A stretch of DNA of 64,000 bases from Paracoccus methylarcula (GCF_003007735.2 NZ_PXNQ02000009.1:140118-204117); one strand, 5' to 3'. Shown: positions 1-9,302, counted from the stretch's first letter. Translations and numbers: made by a program. Notes: generated by a model not told the origin, from the letters alone.

Positions 1-975
1 GGCGGTCGCGGACCTTCCGGGCCGGGTTTCGGTTTCGGCTTCAACCGCACGACCCTGTCCATCGTGGCGCTGGTTGCCATCGCCATCTGGGCCTTCTCAA
101 GCTTCTACCGTGTGCAGACCAATGAAAAGAGCGTCGAGTTCCTGTTCGGTCGCGCGGTCTCCGTGGGAACCGAGGGTCTGAACTTTGCCCCCTGGCCCAT
201 CGTGACCGCCGAGGTCGTGTCGGTGACCAATGAACGCGTGACCGAGATCGGCACCGGGCGTGCCGGGCCGATGGATAGCGGGCTGATGCTGACCAGCGAC
301 CAGAATATCGTGGACATGGAATACCAGGTGGTCTGGAACATCGCCGATCCCGAGAAATTCCTGTTCAACCTGGCCGATCCCGCCGACACCATCCGGGCCG
401 TATCGGAATCGGCGATGCGCGACATCATCGCGCGCAGCGAACTGGCGCCGATCCTCAACCGTGACCGGGGTTCCATCGCCAGCGACCTCAAGGATGCGGT
501 GCAGCGCACGCTCGACGCCTATCAGTCGGGCATCAACGTGGTTCGTGTGAACCTCGACCGCGCCGATCCGCCGCAAGAGGTGATCGACGCGTTCCGCGAG
601 GTGCAGGCCGCGCAGCAGGAACGCGACCGGCTGGAGAAAGAGGCCGACGCCTATGCCAACCGCGTCCTCGCCGAGGCGCGTGGTCAGGCGGCTGCGCTGC
701 TTGAAGAGGCAGAGGGCTATCGCGCCCAGGCCGTGAACACGGCCGAGGGCGAGGCGGCGCGCTTCAACTCGATCTACGAGGAATATGTCAAGGCGCCGGA
801 AGTGACCCGCCGCCGGATGTATCTGGAAACCATGGAAAAGGTTCTGGGCGGGCTCGACAAGATCATCCTGGATGAAGGTGGCGAAGGCTCGAATGTGGTG
901 CCTTACCTGCCGCTGGATCAATTGCGCCGCTCGGGCGGTGGCAGCAACAGCAAACCGACCGAAGGGGACAAGTGA
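1..975 (+). CDS. hflK: HflK, SPFH-domain protease modulator (5' end missing)
   Basis: The reading frame is open from base 1, so the true start lies upstream of the window. The visible part begins with a glycine/phenylalanine-rich stretch (GPGFGFGFN), then one membrane helix (about residues 18-35), then an SPFH/band-7 domain starting YRVQTNEKSVEFLFGR. A long Ala/Glu/Arg-rich helix follows around bases 580-800, as in HflK. The family forms a membrane-anchored complex with HflC, with the bulk of the protein in the periplasm, and modulates the FtsH protease. The stop codon shares one base with the hflC start (TGATG), so the two are translationally coupled. The Gly-rich N-terminus and the hflC neighbour make the assignment secure. 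Confidence 0.95.
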   Translation, partial: GGRGPSGPGFGFGFNRTTLSIVALVAIAIWAFSSFYRVQTNEKSVEFLFGRAVSVGTEGLNFAPWPIVTAEVVSVTNERVTEIGTGRAGPMDSGLMLTSDQNIVDMEYQVVWNIADPEKFLFNLADPADTIRAVSESAMRDIIARSELAPILNRDRGSIASDLKDAVQRTLDAYQSGINVVRVNLDRADPPQEVIDAFREVQAAQQERDRLEKEADAYANRVLAEARGQAAALLEEAEGYRAQAVNTAEGEAARFNSIYEEYVKAPEVTRRRMYLETMEKVLGGLDKIILDEGGEGSNVVPYLPLDQLRRSGGGSNSKPTEGDK

Positions 976-2267
976 TGGCCGCCCGCAAAATAGCCCTTTC
1001 CGCACTTGCGGTTCCAGTCATCATCGGGATCGTCGTTGTCGGTCTCGCCTCTGTCTTCATCGTGGACGAACGTGAAAAGGCGCTGGTTCTGCGCCTTGGC
1101 CGCGTGGTTTCGGTGCAGGAGGCACCGGGGCTGGGCTTCAAGGTGCCGTTTCTCGACAATGTCGTGAAATATGACGACCGTATCCTCGGCCTGCCGACCA
1201 CGCCGCTTGAGGTGACGCCGCTGGACGATCGCCGCCTGGTGGTCGATGCCTTCGCGCGCTGGCGCATCACCGATCCGGTCGGCTTTCGTCAGGCCGTCGG
1301 CGCCGGCGGCATCGAGACCGCGCAGGGGAGGCTGGAGCCGATCGTGAACGCCGCGATCCGCGAGGTTCTGGGTGCGGTTCCCTCGACCGATGTGCTATCC
1401 GACGACCGGACCGCGCTGATGAACCAGATCCGCGACGAGGCACGAAAGAACTCGGCCGGGCTGGGGGTCGAGATCATCGATGTGCGGCTGACCCGCACCG
1501 ATCTGCCCGAGCAGAACCTGAACGCCACCTATGCCCGGATGCGGGCCGAGCGCGAGCGTGAAGCGGCGGATGAGAAGGCACGGGGCGGCGAGGCCGCGCA
1601 GCGTGTCCGTGCCGCCGCCGACCGGACGGTCGTCGAATTGACATCCGAGGCGCAGAAACGCGCCGATATCGTTCGCGGTGAGGCCGATGCGGTCCGTAAC
1701 GCGATCTATGCCGATGCCTTTGGCCGCGACCCCGAATTCTTCGCATTCACTCGCTCGATGACCTCCTATGAGCGGGCGTTGAAGGGGGAAAACAGCCAGA
1801 TGGTGATCAGCCCGGATGGTGAATTCTTCTCCTATTTGGCCGAGGACGGCTCGAAGACAGCCAATCCGGCGTCAGAGCCGGTGCCTCCCGGAGACCGCGC
1901 CTCGGAAGCCCAAAGCCAGACACGGGGTCCGGCGGGGGGCGAGGATCAGGAACTGGTCACGCCAGAGGTCACCGATCGCGAGGGCAAGCCCCTCGGTGAA
2001 TCGGCAGGGGTAAAGCTGACCCCGGTCCCCGAAAGCCTGGTCACCCCGCCCGAGGAGCCCTCGGAGGTGATGCCGCCCGCCGAGGAACCGTCCGCGGACG
2101 GGGCGGAAGGCGGGACGGAAGCGCAGGGGCAGGCCCCCGCGGAGGAAGCCGCCCCTGCGGAGGAAGCCGCCCCCGCGGATGACGAAACCTCGGAAGAGCT
2201 TCCCCCCGCAGAGGACCCCGCGCCGGCGGAGGATGATGCGCCGGAGGATGCGCAAAACGGAAACTGA
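975..2267 (+). CDS. hflC: HflC, SPFH-domain protease modulator with long acidic tail
   Basis: 430 residues from the ATG at 975; a GTG at 972 is in frame but overlaps hflK more. An N-terminal membrane anchor (about residues 7-28, ALAVPVIIGIVVVGLASVF) is followed by the SPFH domain (VDEREKALVLRLGRVV) and a charged helix near residues 185-240. HflC partners HflK in the FtsH-modulating complex. Family members usually end around residue 290-330. Here a Pro/Glu/Ala-rich acidic tail of more than 100 residues follows, with repeats of PAEEAAPAEE type, and is probably disordered. The family call is certain; the role of the tail is unknown. Confidence 0.95.
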   Translation: MAARKIALSALAVPVIIGIVVVGLASVFIVDEREKALVLRLGRVVSVQEAPGLGFKVPFLDNVVKYDDRILGLPTTPLEVTPLDDRRLVVDAFARWRITDPVGFRQAVGAGGIETAQGRLEPIVNAAIREVLGAVPSTDVLSDDRTALMNQIRDEARKNSAGLGVEIIDVRLTRTDLPEQNLNATYARMRAEREREAADEKARGGEAAQRVRAAADRTVVELTSEAQKRADIVRGEADAVRNAIYADAFGRDPEFFAFTRSMTSYERALKGENSQMVISPDGEFFSYLAEDGSKTANPASEPVPPGDRASEAQSQTRGPAGGEDQELVTPEVTDREGKPLGESAGVKLTPVPESLVTPPEEPSEVMPPAEEPSADGAEGGTEAQGQAPAEEAAPAEEAAPADDETSEELPPAEDPAPAEDDAPEDAQNGN

Positions 2268-2275
2268 GCCAAGGG

Positions 2276-2301
2276 CGGGCGGAAACATGGTTTTCCGCCC
2301 G
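2276..2301 (+). terminator. Stem-loop after hflC
   Basis: A 10-bp perfect stem (CGGGCGGAAA paired with TTTCCGCCCG) has a 6-nt loop and starts 8 nt after the hflC stop. The sequence after it (TCTTGCAATAAAAG) has no strong U-tract, so it may be a weak terminator or a 3'-end stabiliser that allows partial read-through into degP. Confidence 0.5.
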
Positions 2302-2441
2302 TCTTGCAATAAAAGTCACGATCAGTTCACTCGCTGCGAGCGTGCTTTATTTGCAACGAGCCGCGAAATCCGTTTCACATCAATCCTGTCCCGGCTGCGA
2401 TCGATCAGCCGCAATTCAATTGAAATATGAGGACATTCAGC

Positions 2442-4004
2442 ATGAAACCGCGTTCTCCTCGGTATCTTCTCACCGCCTCGGCCCTGGCCGTGAGCCTAGG
2501 CCTCGGCTTTGCCGCCGCGCAGCAGACCAAACCCGATGTTTCACCCGAAGTCAGCCAGCAGGCGCAGGAGGCGGCGAACAACAACGAGCCGCTGACCGCA
2601 CCGAAGGCAGAACCCGGCGCCCCTGGTGTCATGCCGCAAAGCTTTGCCGACCTGGTCGAGCAGGTTGCACCGGCGGTCGTGAACATCACCACCACGGCGG
2701 TGATCTCGCAGCCGACGCGCGGACCGGGGCCGGTTTTCCCCGAGGGCAGCCCGTTCGAGGACCTGTTCCGCGATTTCGGCTTTCCCGAGTTCCCCGGACC
2801 TGACGGGGCTCCGAACAGGCCGCAGCGGTCGAATGCCCTGGGTTCGGGCTTCGTGATCTCGGCCGATGGCTATATCGTCACGAACAACCATGTCATCGAG
2901 GGCGCCGACGAGATCGAGATCGAGTTCTATTCGGGCAATACGCTGCCCGCCACGGTCGTGGGCACCGATCCGAAAACCGATGTCGCGCTGCTGAAGGTGG
3001 AAAGCGACGAGGCGATTCCCTTCGTGAAATTCGGCGATTCCGATTCGGCGCGGGTGGGTGATTGGGTGCTGGCCCTGGGCAACCCGCTCGGACAGGGCTT
3101 CTCGGCCAGTTCGGGGATCGTCTCGGCCCGCAACCGCGAATTGTCGGGCACGTATGACGATTACCTGCAGACCGACGCGGCCATCAATCGCGGCAACTCG
3201 GGCGGCCCGCTCTTCAATCTCGACGGAGAGGTGATCGGCGTGAATACCGCCATCCTGTCGCCCAATGGCGGCTCGATCGGGATCGGTTTCTCGATGACCT
3301 CGAATGTCGTCTCGAAAGTGGTCGATCAGCTGCGCGAATATGGTGAAACCCGCCGTGGCTGGCTGGGCGTCAAGATCCAGGACGTGACCCCCGACATGGC
3401 CGAGGCCCTGGGGCTGGAAACCAGGGGCGGGGCGATGGTGACCGATGTTCCCGACGGCCCGGCCAAGGATGCCGGGATGCAGGCGGGCGATGTCATCACC
3501 GGTTTCGATGGCGGCGAGGTCAAGGATATCCGCGAACTGGTGCAGCGCGTTGCCGATGCGCCCGCCGGCGAGCCGGTCGAGGTGACCGTGCAGCGCGATG
3601 GCGAACCGGTGACGCTGACCGTGACGCTTGGCCGCCGGGAGGTCGCCGAAGGCACCGCCGATGAGCAGGGGCAGGCGAAACCGGTGGCTCCGGGCGAAGA
3701 GGAGTTGCTGGGGATGACCATCGCCACCCTGACCCCGGAAATCGCGGCCGAGCTGGATCTGCCCAAGGATGCGCAGGGGCTGGTGGTCAAGGAGGTCGAT
3801 CCCGAAGGCGCCGCCGCCGACAAGGGCCTGATGCCCGGGGATGTCATCACCGAGGCGGGGCAGCAGGCGGTTTCCTCGTTGGACGACCTGAATGCCCGCA
3901 TCGACGAGGCGCGCGAGGCGGGCCGGAAATCGGTGCTGGTCCTGATCCGTCGCGGGGGCGAGCCGCGATTCGTCGCGCTGCCGGTCGGCGAGTCCTCGGA
4001 ATAA
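2442..4004 (+). CDS. DegP/HtrA-family periplasmic serine protease (Do type)
   Basis: 520 residues. The ATG at 2442 is preferred over the in-frame ATG at 2427 because GAGGA sits about 8 nt before it and a signal peptide then starts at once (MKPRSPRYLLTASALAVSLG, cleavage near AAA-QQ). The trypsin-like domain has the catalytic triad His150 (TNNHVIEG), Asp180 (KTDVALLKV) and Ser253 (GNSGGPL), with DegP-like spacing. Two PDZ domains follow (about residues 290-390 and 405-515; RRGWLGVKIQDVTP, GLVVKEVDPEG). The protein degrades or refolds damaged envelope proteins. It follows hflKC, the usual alphaproteobacterial order, and together they form an envelope quality-control locus. It could equally be named degQ or mucD, so no symbol is given. 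Confidence 0.93.
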   Translation: MKPRSPRYLLTASALAVSLGLGFAAAQQTKPDVSPEVSQQAQEAANNNEPLTAPKAEPGAPGVMPQSFADLVEQVAPAVVNITTTAVISQPTRGPGPVFPEGSPFEDLFRDFGFPEFPGPDGAPNRPQRSNALGSGFVISADGYIVTNNHVIEGADEIEIEFYSGNTLPATVVGTDPKTDVALLKVESDEAIPFVKFGDSDSARVGDWVLALGNPLGQGFSASSGIVSARNRELSGTYDDYLQTDAAINRGNSGGPLFNLDGEVIGVNTAILSPNGGSIGIGFSMTSNVVSKVVDQLREYGETRRGWLGVKIQDVTPDMAEALGLETRGGAMVTDVPDGPAKDAGMQAGDVITGFDGGEVKDIRELVQRVADAPAGEPVEVTVQRDGEPVTLTVTLGRREVAEGTADEQGQAKPVAPGEEELLGMTIATLTPEIAAELDLPKDAQGLVVKEVDPEGAAADKGLMPGDVITEAGQQAVSSLDDLNARIDEAREAGRKSVLVLIRRGGEPRFVALPVGESSE

Positions 4005-4022
4005 GGCCTGCATTGCCGATGA

Positions 4023-4430
<408 letters not shown>

Positions 4431-4441
4431 AGCGCTCCGGC

Positions 4442-4562
4442 CTTGCCCGGCAGGCAGATATCGCCCCGGGCAAGCGGCCGTTTCTTCTTCATGCAAATAT
4501 CCTCTGGGGGTCCGGGGGGTGAAACACCCCCGGCCATCGCGGGACGCAAATTCACGGCCTCC
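4442..4562 (-). repeat. Intergenic 3'-end element, copy A (with hairpins)
   Basis: The core at 4481-4502 reads, on the minus strand, GGATATTTGCATGAAGAAG plus AAA. On the plus strand it follows a 9-bp stem (CTTGCCCGG at 4442-4450, CCGGGCAAG at 4466-4474) and then TTTCTTCTTC, so it looks like a terminator for the ferredoxin, 50 nt after its stop. Downstream lies a second GC hairpin (GGGGTGAAACACCCC) and the conserved GGCCATCGCGGGACGCAA block that is also in copies C and G. Confidence 0.75.
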
Positions 4563-4574
4563 ACCTGCAGGGTG

Positions 4575-5780
4575 TCAGCCAGCCGCCCGTGCCTCGCGGC
4601 GGTGACGAAGCGTCAGCCAAGCCAGCGCCAGCCCTGCCAGCGCCAGGAAGGGCAGCATCGCCAGGTTGACCGCGCTCCATCCGGCTTGCGGCGATCCTCC
4701 GAGGCAGTTCATCAGCCCGCCCGACGAAAGCGAGGCGATGAACACACCGGTGAACACCACGAAATCGTTCATGCCCTGCACCCGGCCACGCTCGGCGGGG
4801 CTATGGGAGCGCGCCAGCATCGCCGTCGCGCCGATGAAGCCGAAATTCCAGCCCAGCCCCAACAGGATCAATGCGCCGAAGAAATTCGTGAGCTCCACCC
4901 CCGACAGCGCGACTCCCCCGGCCAGGGCCAGCAGGATCAGGCCCAGCCCGACGATGCGGGTGGTGCCAAAGCGATTGATCAGCGGCCCGGTGATGAAGCT
5001 GGGCGCATACATGGCCAGCACATGCGCGCTGACGATATCGGCGGCGTTATTGGCGGCGAAACCGCAGCCGACCACGGCAAGCGGGGTCGAGGTCATCACC
5101 AGGTTCATCAGCGCGTAGGACACCATCGCGCAGATCATCGCCACGACGATGGCCGGTTCGCGCAAGAGCTGCGGCAGGGGGCGCCCCTGGTCCTCGCCAT
5201 TCTGCGCGGCAGGGGGCTTGGGAATGTCCAGGAACATGAACAGGGCCAGCCCCAGCAGGTTGACCACGATCACCGCGATATAGCTGCCCAGGAAGGGGAT
5301 CGCCCCCAGGTCGTTGGTGGTTCGTGCGATGGCCGGGCCGATGATGGCTGCCGCCAATCCTCCGGCCATCACCCAGCTGATCGCGCGGGCCTCGAATTCC
5401 GGGGGTGCGGTATCGGTGGCGGCGAAGCGAAAGAATCCCTGCGCCGACATGTAGATCCCGGTCATCAGACCACCCGCCATGAACAGCCAGAAACTGCCGA
5501 CCCACAGCGCGGCGGCGGAAACCGCCGCCCCCAACGCGCCCGCCAGGACCGCCAGCATGAATCCGGCGCGCCGCCCGTGATGCTGCATGAAGCGGGCCAA
5601 AGGCCGCGCGGTCAGGGCCGAGCCGAGGATGATCATCGACAGGGGCAGGGTAGCAAGGCAGGCATTGGGCGCAAGCGTCTGCCCGGCCAGGCCGCCGAGG
5701 ATGAAATTTACCGGCATCTGCGCGCCAAGCAGGGCCTGTGCGGCAACCAGCACCACGACATTGCGCCGGGCGCGGGTCAT
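4575..5780 (-). CDS. Major facilitator superfamily permease
   Basis: 401 residues from the ATG at 5780 (MTRARRNVVVLVAAQ). A longer in-frame start at 5849 would overlap eda by 55 nt, so it is rejected. About twelve hydrophobic segments form two six-helix halves, with a basic cytoplasmic loop after helix 2 (GSALTARPLARFMQHHGRRAG), typical of MFS proteins. It starts 14 nt after the eda stop and is probably co-transcribed, but nothing visible fixes the substrate or direction. An acid or sugar linked to Entner-Doudoroff metabolism would be a guess. Confidence 0.85.
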   Translation of the reverse strand: MTRARRNVVVLVAAQALLGAQMPVNFILGGLAGQTLAPNACLATLPLSMIILGSALTARPLARFMQHHGRRAGFMLAVLAGALGAAVSAAALWVGSFWLFMAGGLMTGIYMSAQGFFRFAATDTAPPEFEARAISWVMAGGLAAAIIGPAIARTTNDLGAIPFLGSYIAVIVVNLLGLALFMFLDIPKPPAAQNGEDQGRPLPQLLREPAIVVAMICAMVSYALMNLVMTSTPLAVVGCGFAANNAADIVSAHVLAMYAPSFITGPLINRFGTTRIVGLGLILLALAGGVALSGVELTNFFGALILLGLGWNFGFIGATAMLARSHSPAERGRVQGMNDFVVFTGVFIASLSSGGLMNCLGGSPQAGWSAVNLAMLPFLALAGLALAWLTLRHRREARAAG

Positions 5781-5794
5781 GCTCGCCGCGGTGC

Positions 5795-6439
5795 TCAACT
5801 TCGTGGCAGGGCCGCGGCGGTTCGCGCCCGGTCCTCGATCGCTTGCCAATTGCCCGCCGCCATGTCGGCATCGGTCACGATCCAGCTTCCGCCGACGCAG
5901 ATGACATTGGGCAGGCCCAGGTAATCGCCCGCATTCGAGGGCGAGACGCCGCCCGTCGGGCAGAAACTGATCTTCGGCAACGGACCGGCCAGCGATTTCA
6001 GGGCAGGGGCGCCGCCCACTGCCTCGGCAGGGAAGAATTTCAGCATGTCGAAACCGGCATCCGCCGCCCGCATCACCTCGGAGGCGGTGACCGCGCCGGG
6101 CAATAGCGGCAGTTCCAGTTCGGCGCAGGCCATGATCAGCTTGCCGGTGGCTCCCGGCGAGACGGCGAATTCCGCCCCGGCATCCTTGGCGCGTTTCGCG
6201 TCATCCGGGGTCAGCACGGTGCCCGCGCCGACATGTCCGCCCTCGACCGCCGACATCGCCCGGATCGCGTCCAGCGCGGCATCCGAGCGCAGGGTTACTT
6301 CCAGCACCGGCAATCCGCCCGTCACCAGCGCCCGCGCCAGGTCGGCGGCCTTGCCGGCATCCTTGATGACGATCACCGGCACGACCGGGGCCAATTGGCA
6401 CAGCGCACGGGTCTTTTGCGATTGGAGTTCTGGGGTCAT
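5795..6439 (-). CDS. eda: 2-keto-3-deoxy-6-phosphogluconate aldolase
   Basis: 214 residues, the normal length for this TIM-barrel class I aldolase. It splits KDPG into pyruvate and glyceraldehyde-3-phosphate, the last step of the Entner-Doudoroff pathway, and the same family also acts on 4-hydroxy-2-oxoglutarate. The Schiff-base lysine is Lys134 (DMLKFFPAEA) and the catalytic glutamate is Glu47 (VLEVTLRS). GAGTVLTP, SPGATG and FCPTGGVSP are family signatures. The ATG at 6439 has GAGGTGAGG just upstream. No edd lies beside it; the MFS gene follows on the same strand. Confidence 0.95.
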   Translation of the reverse strand: MTPELQSQKTRALCQLAPVVPVIVIKDAGKAADLARALVTGGLPVLEVTLRSDAALDAIRAMSAVEGGHVGAGTVLTPDDAKRAKDAGAEFAVSPGATGKLIMACAELELPLLPGAVTASEVMRAADAGFDMLKFFPAEAVGGAPALKSLAGPLPKISFCPTGGVSPSNAGDYLGLPNVICVGGSWIVTDADMAAGNWQAIEDRARTAAALPRS

Positions 6440-6567
6440 GGCCTCACCTCACTGGCGGAAATCGCCTGCAAACTGACCCCATTGTCCCGGCAATGCAAGC
6501 AACTTGCCGTGACTTTCGGAGGCGATGCCGCCTCGCCGGTGCCGATGGCCTGCCGATGAAGGAGCGT

Positions 6568-7230
6568 TCACATCCCGCCCAGATGCAGGGCCGTGAAGAT
6601 GGCCGAGTAATGCACCGCTGCTGCTGCGACGACGAAGACGTGCCAGATCGCGTTCTGAAAACGCAGCTTTTCCCGCAGGTGAAAGCTTATCCCGGCGGAA
6701 TAGATCAGCCCGCCGATGACGATCAGCCACATGGACGCCCCCGGCAGATAGCCCGAGATCGGCCCGATGGCGACCAGCCCGCTCCAGCCCATGGCGAGAT
6801 AGAGCAGCACCGCCAGCCGGTCGCCCCGGCCGGGAAAGGCGCATTTCAGGACGATTCCCAAAAATGCGACCGTCCAGATCCAGACGAGCAGCGCGGTGAT
6901 CTGCGGATCACTCATCCCTTGCTGAAGAAGCGGCGTGTAGGTTGCCGCGATCAGGATGAAGATCGCCGAATGATCGAAGCGCCGCATCACCCATTTGACC
7001 CGCGAATGCGGCAGCATGTTATAAGCAAACGAAACCCCCAGGGCGAGAACCAGCCCCAGGCTGTAGATCCAGATGGCGACCTGCTCGCCCCCGCCGCCCC
7101 ATATTGTCGCATAGAAGATCAGCGTGGTCGCGCCGATCAGCGCGAAAGCCATGCCGATGCCGTGGACGATACCGTCCGCCAGCAACTCATAGAAATCATA
7201 GGGTCTGCCAAACGGGAATTGCGAGGTCAT
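6568..7230 (-). CDS. PAQR / haemolysin III family membrane protein
   Basis: 220 residues from the ATG at 7230 (MTSQFPFGRPYDFYELLAD). In-frame starts further upstream (7272 and beyond) add a basic, non-conserved extension. Seven hydrophobic helices are visible. The family metal-site residues are present: His in the first helix (DGIVHGIG), an S/H pair (HSAIFILIAATYTP) and two late histidines (WHVFVVAAAAVHYSAIF). The family includes bacterial YqfA/HlyIII and eukaryotic adiponectin receptors; the bacterial function is not settled. There is no strong Shine-Dalgarno, so the start is less sure than the family. Confidence 0.85.
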   Translation of the reverse strand: MTSQFPFGRPYDFYELLADGIVHGIGMAFALIGATTLIFYATIWGGGGEQVAIWIYSLGLVLALGVSFAYNMLPHSRVKWVMRRFDHSAIFILIAATYTPLLQQGMSDPQITALLVWIWTVAFLGIVLKCAFPGRGDRLAVLLYLAMGWSGLVAIGPISGYLPGASMWLIVIGGLIYSAGISFHLREKLRFQNAIWHVFVVAAAAVHYSAIFTALHLGGM

Positions 7231-7331
7231 TTGCGGCAGGGCCTGTCTGGATGGGATAGCCTTGCCTGTCATGATGCGCGATAACTGCCGATGACGCAAC
7301 GCGACCTGCATGCTTTTCTTGGCCGATCCCC

Positions 7332-7360
7332 TTGCCAAAGCGGCCCGGAGCGGCTATTTC
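7332..7360 (+). promoter_or_regulatory. Probable housekeeping promoter of rpsB-tsf
   Basis: TTGCCA (7332-7337), a 17-nt spacer and TATTTC (7355-7360); read with the preceding C it resembles the alphaproteobacterial CTTG-N17-CTAT pattern. It lies about 110 nt before rpsB, leaving room for an autoregulatory leader of the kind known for S2. Confidence 0.5.
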
Positions 7361-7475
7361 CCCCACACTTCTCAGGCAGAGGAGGGCCCTTGCGGGAGAC
7401 ATCCGTGAACGGTCCACCGGTTGGGGCATCCGCCTCGAAACCTCTGCCAAGGCGCAAACCGGAAAGGAAATGGAC

Positions 7476-8273
7476 ATGGCGCTTCCCGAATTTTCGCTGC
7501 GTCAGCTCTTGGAAGCTGGCGTTCACTACGGTCACCAGACTCAGCGCTGGAACCCGCGCATGGGCGAATTCATCTACGGTGATCGCAACGGCATTCACAT
7601 CATCGACCTGACCCAGACCGTGCCGATGCTGGACGCGGCGCTGCAGGTCATCCGCGACACTGCTGCCAAGGGCGGCCGCGTGCTGTTCGTCGGCACCAAG
7701 CGTCAGGCGCAGAAATCGATCGCCGACGCGGCCGAGAAATCGGCGCAGTTCTACATGAACCACCGCTGGCTGGGCGGCACGCTGACCAACTGGAAAACCG
7801 TGTCGCAGTCGATCAACCGCCTGAAGGCGATCGACGAGACCATGGCGGGCGGTGCCGAGGGCATGACCAAGAAGGAACGCCTTGGCCTCGAACGCGAGCA
7901 GGCCAAGCTGCAGGCTTCCCTGGGCGGTATCCGCGACATGGGCGGTCTGCCGGACCTGCTCTTCGTCATCGACGTGAACAAGGAAGACCTGGCCATCGCC
8001 GAGGCGAAGAAGCTGGGTATCCCGGTCGTTGCCGTCGTCGATACCAACTGCTCGCCCGACGGCGTTGACTACATCATCCCGGGCAATGACGATGCGGCGC
8101 GGGCGATTGCGCTTTACTGCGATCTGGCCAGCCGTGCGGCCCTTGACGGGATGTCGGCGCAGATGGGCGCTGCCGGGGTCGATATCGGCGCGCTGGCCGA
8201 GGCTCCGGAAGAGGTTCTGGAAGAAGGCGAGGCCGAAGCCGCCGCCGCCGAGCAGGCCACGACCGACGCCTGA
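7476..8273 (+). CDS. rpsB: 30S ribosomal protein S2
   Basis: 265 residues. The ATG at 7476 ([20 protein letters not shown]) is chosen over ATG 7470 because AAGGA ends 7 nt before it but only 1 nt before the other. All S2 landmarks are present: [37 protein letters not shown], and [17 protein letters not shown] near the end. The tail after residue about 240 is acidic and Ala/Glu-rich ([13 protein letters not shown]), as in other Rhodobacteraceae. It binds the small subunit next to S1. It is followed by tsf, the near-universal order. Confidence 0.98.
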   Translation: MALPEFSLRQLLEAGVHYGHQTQRWNPRMGEFIYGDRNGIHIIDLTQTVPMLDAALQVIRDTAAKGGRVLFVGTKRQAQKSIADAAEKSAQFYMNHRWLGGTLTNWKTVSQSINRLKAIDETMAGGAEGMTKKERLGLEREQAKLQASLGGIRDMGGLPDLLFVIDVNKEDLAIAEAKKLGIPVVAVVDTNCSPDGVDYIIPGNDDAARAIALYCDLASRAALDGMSAQMGAAGVDIGALAEAPEEVLEEGEAEAAAAEQATTDA

Positions 8274-8313
8274 TCTCGCCGGATCGGATTATCGCAGGTT
8301 TACAGAATTGTCG

Positions 8314-8338
8314 TCAGGCGGGGATATGCCCCGCCTGA
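8314..8338 (+). other. Strong hairpin between rpsB and tsf
   Basis: A 10-bp perfect stem (TCAGGCGGGG with CCCCGCCTGA) has a 5-nt loop. It lies 41 nt after the rpsB stop and 11 nt before the tsf Shine-Dalgarno. No T-run follows, so it looks like an attenuating or mRNA-processing hairpin that sets the S2 to EF-Ts ratio rather than a full terminator. Confidence 0.6.
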
Positions 8339-8348
8339 GGCGTTGAAC

Positions 8349-8365
8349 AAAGGAGACGGATCATG
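8349..8365 (+). promoter_or_regulatory. Ribosome binding site and original start codon of tsf, out of frame
   Basis: AAAGGAG (8349-8355) lies 7 nt before the ATG at 8363, ideal spacing. Read from this ATG the frame is ATG CTA TCA and meets TGA after seven codons. One extra G after the ATG would give ATG GCT ATC ACA GCC GCG ATG GTG, the conserved EF-Ts start MAITAAMV. One base therefore appears to be missing at about 8365/8366. Confidence 0.85.
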
Positions 8366-8379
8366 CTATCACAGCCGCG

Positions 8380-9240
8380 ATGGTGAAGGAGCTGCGCGAG
8401 ACGACCGGCGCAGGGATGATGGACGCCAAGAAGGCGCTGACCGAGACTGATGGCGACATGCAGGCCGCATCCGACTGGCTGCGCACCAAGGGCCTTGCCA
8501 AGGCCGCCAAGAAATCCGGCCGCGTCGCCGCCGAGGGCCTGGTTGCGGTCGCCACGCGCGACGGCAAGGGGGTCGCGGTCGAGGTGAACTCGGAAACCGA
8601 CTTCGTCGCCAAGAACGAAGAATTCCAGAACATGGTCCGCAAGATCGCCAATGCCGCGCTGGACGTGGACGATGTCGAGGCGCTGAAGAACGCCCAGATC
8701 GACGGCAAGCCCGTCTCCGAGGTTCTGACCGACGCGATCGCCAAGATCGGCGAGAACATGTCGCTGCGCCGTATGACCGTCGTGACTGCTCCGGCCGTCG
8801 TGACCTATGTGCATAACTCGGTCGCCGAAGGCATGGGCACGATCGGCGTGCTGGTCGGCCTGGAAGGCGGCGATAACGAGATCGGCCGCCAGATCGCCAT
8901 GCATGTCGCCGCGACCTCGCCTGCCTCGCTTGGCCAGGACGACCTGGACCCGGCGTTGATCGAGCGCGAAAAGCAGGTGCTGACCGAGCAGGCTCGCGAA
9001 TCCGGCAAGCCCGAAGCCGTCATCGAGAAGATGATCGTGGGCCGGATGAACAAGTTCTTCGAAGAGGTCACGCTGCTGGGCCAGAAATTCGTCATCAATC
9101 CCGACCTGACGGTCGAGGAGGCGGCGAAAGAGGCCGGCGCGACGATCACCGGTTTCGCCCGTGTCGCCGTGGGCGAAGGCATCGACAAGAAGGAAGAGGA
9201 TTTCGCAGCCGAGGTCGCCAAGACCCTGGGCGGCAACTGA
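8380..9240 (+). CDS. tsf: Elongation factor Ts (N-terminus displaced by a 1-base deletion)
   Basis: EF-Ts is the nucleotide exchange factor that reloads EF-Tu with GTP. The frame from the ATG at 8380 encodes 286 residues with the N-terminal UBA-like module ([18 protein letters not shown]), the EF-Tu contact motif TDFVAKN near residue 74, and the dimerisation domain. Six expected N-terminal residues (MAITAA) are encoded upstream in another frame; the good Shine-Dalgarno serves the ATG at 8363, while the ATG at 8380 has none nearby. Restoring one G gives 292 residues, the usual length. Since tsf is essential, a sequence error is likelier than a real mutation. Confidence 0.93.
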   Translation: MVKELRETTGAGMMDAKKALTETDGDMQAASDWLRTKGLAKAAKKSGRVAAEGLVAVATRDGKGVAVEVNSETDFVAKNEEFQNMVRKIANAALDVDDVEALKNAQIDGKPVSEVLTDAIAKIGENMSLRRMTVVTAPAVVTYVHNSVAEGMGTIGVLVGLEGGDNEIGRQIAMHVAATSPASLGQDDLDPALIEREKQVLTEQARESGKPEAVIEKMIVGRMNKFFEEVTLLGQKFVINPDLTVEEAAKEAGATITGFARVAVGEGIDKKEEDFAAEVAKTLGGN

Positions 9241-9266
9241 TCCGTTCCTCATCGTCTGGATGAACG

Positions 9267-9302
9267 CGACGCCAGCCGATCCCGGTTGGCGTCGTATTTT
9301 TT
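9267..9302 (+). terminator. Intrinsic terminator after tsf
   Basis: An 11-bp stem (CGACGCCAGCC with GGTTGGCGTCG, one G-T pair) has a 6-nt loop and is followed by TATTTTTT. It begins 26 nt after the tsf stop. Confidence 0.92.

Noticed and set aside
4443..5924. 493-codon plus-strand open frame over the MFS gene
   Set aside because: It is His/Gln/Arg-rich shadow sequence antisense to a clear membrane protein.
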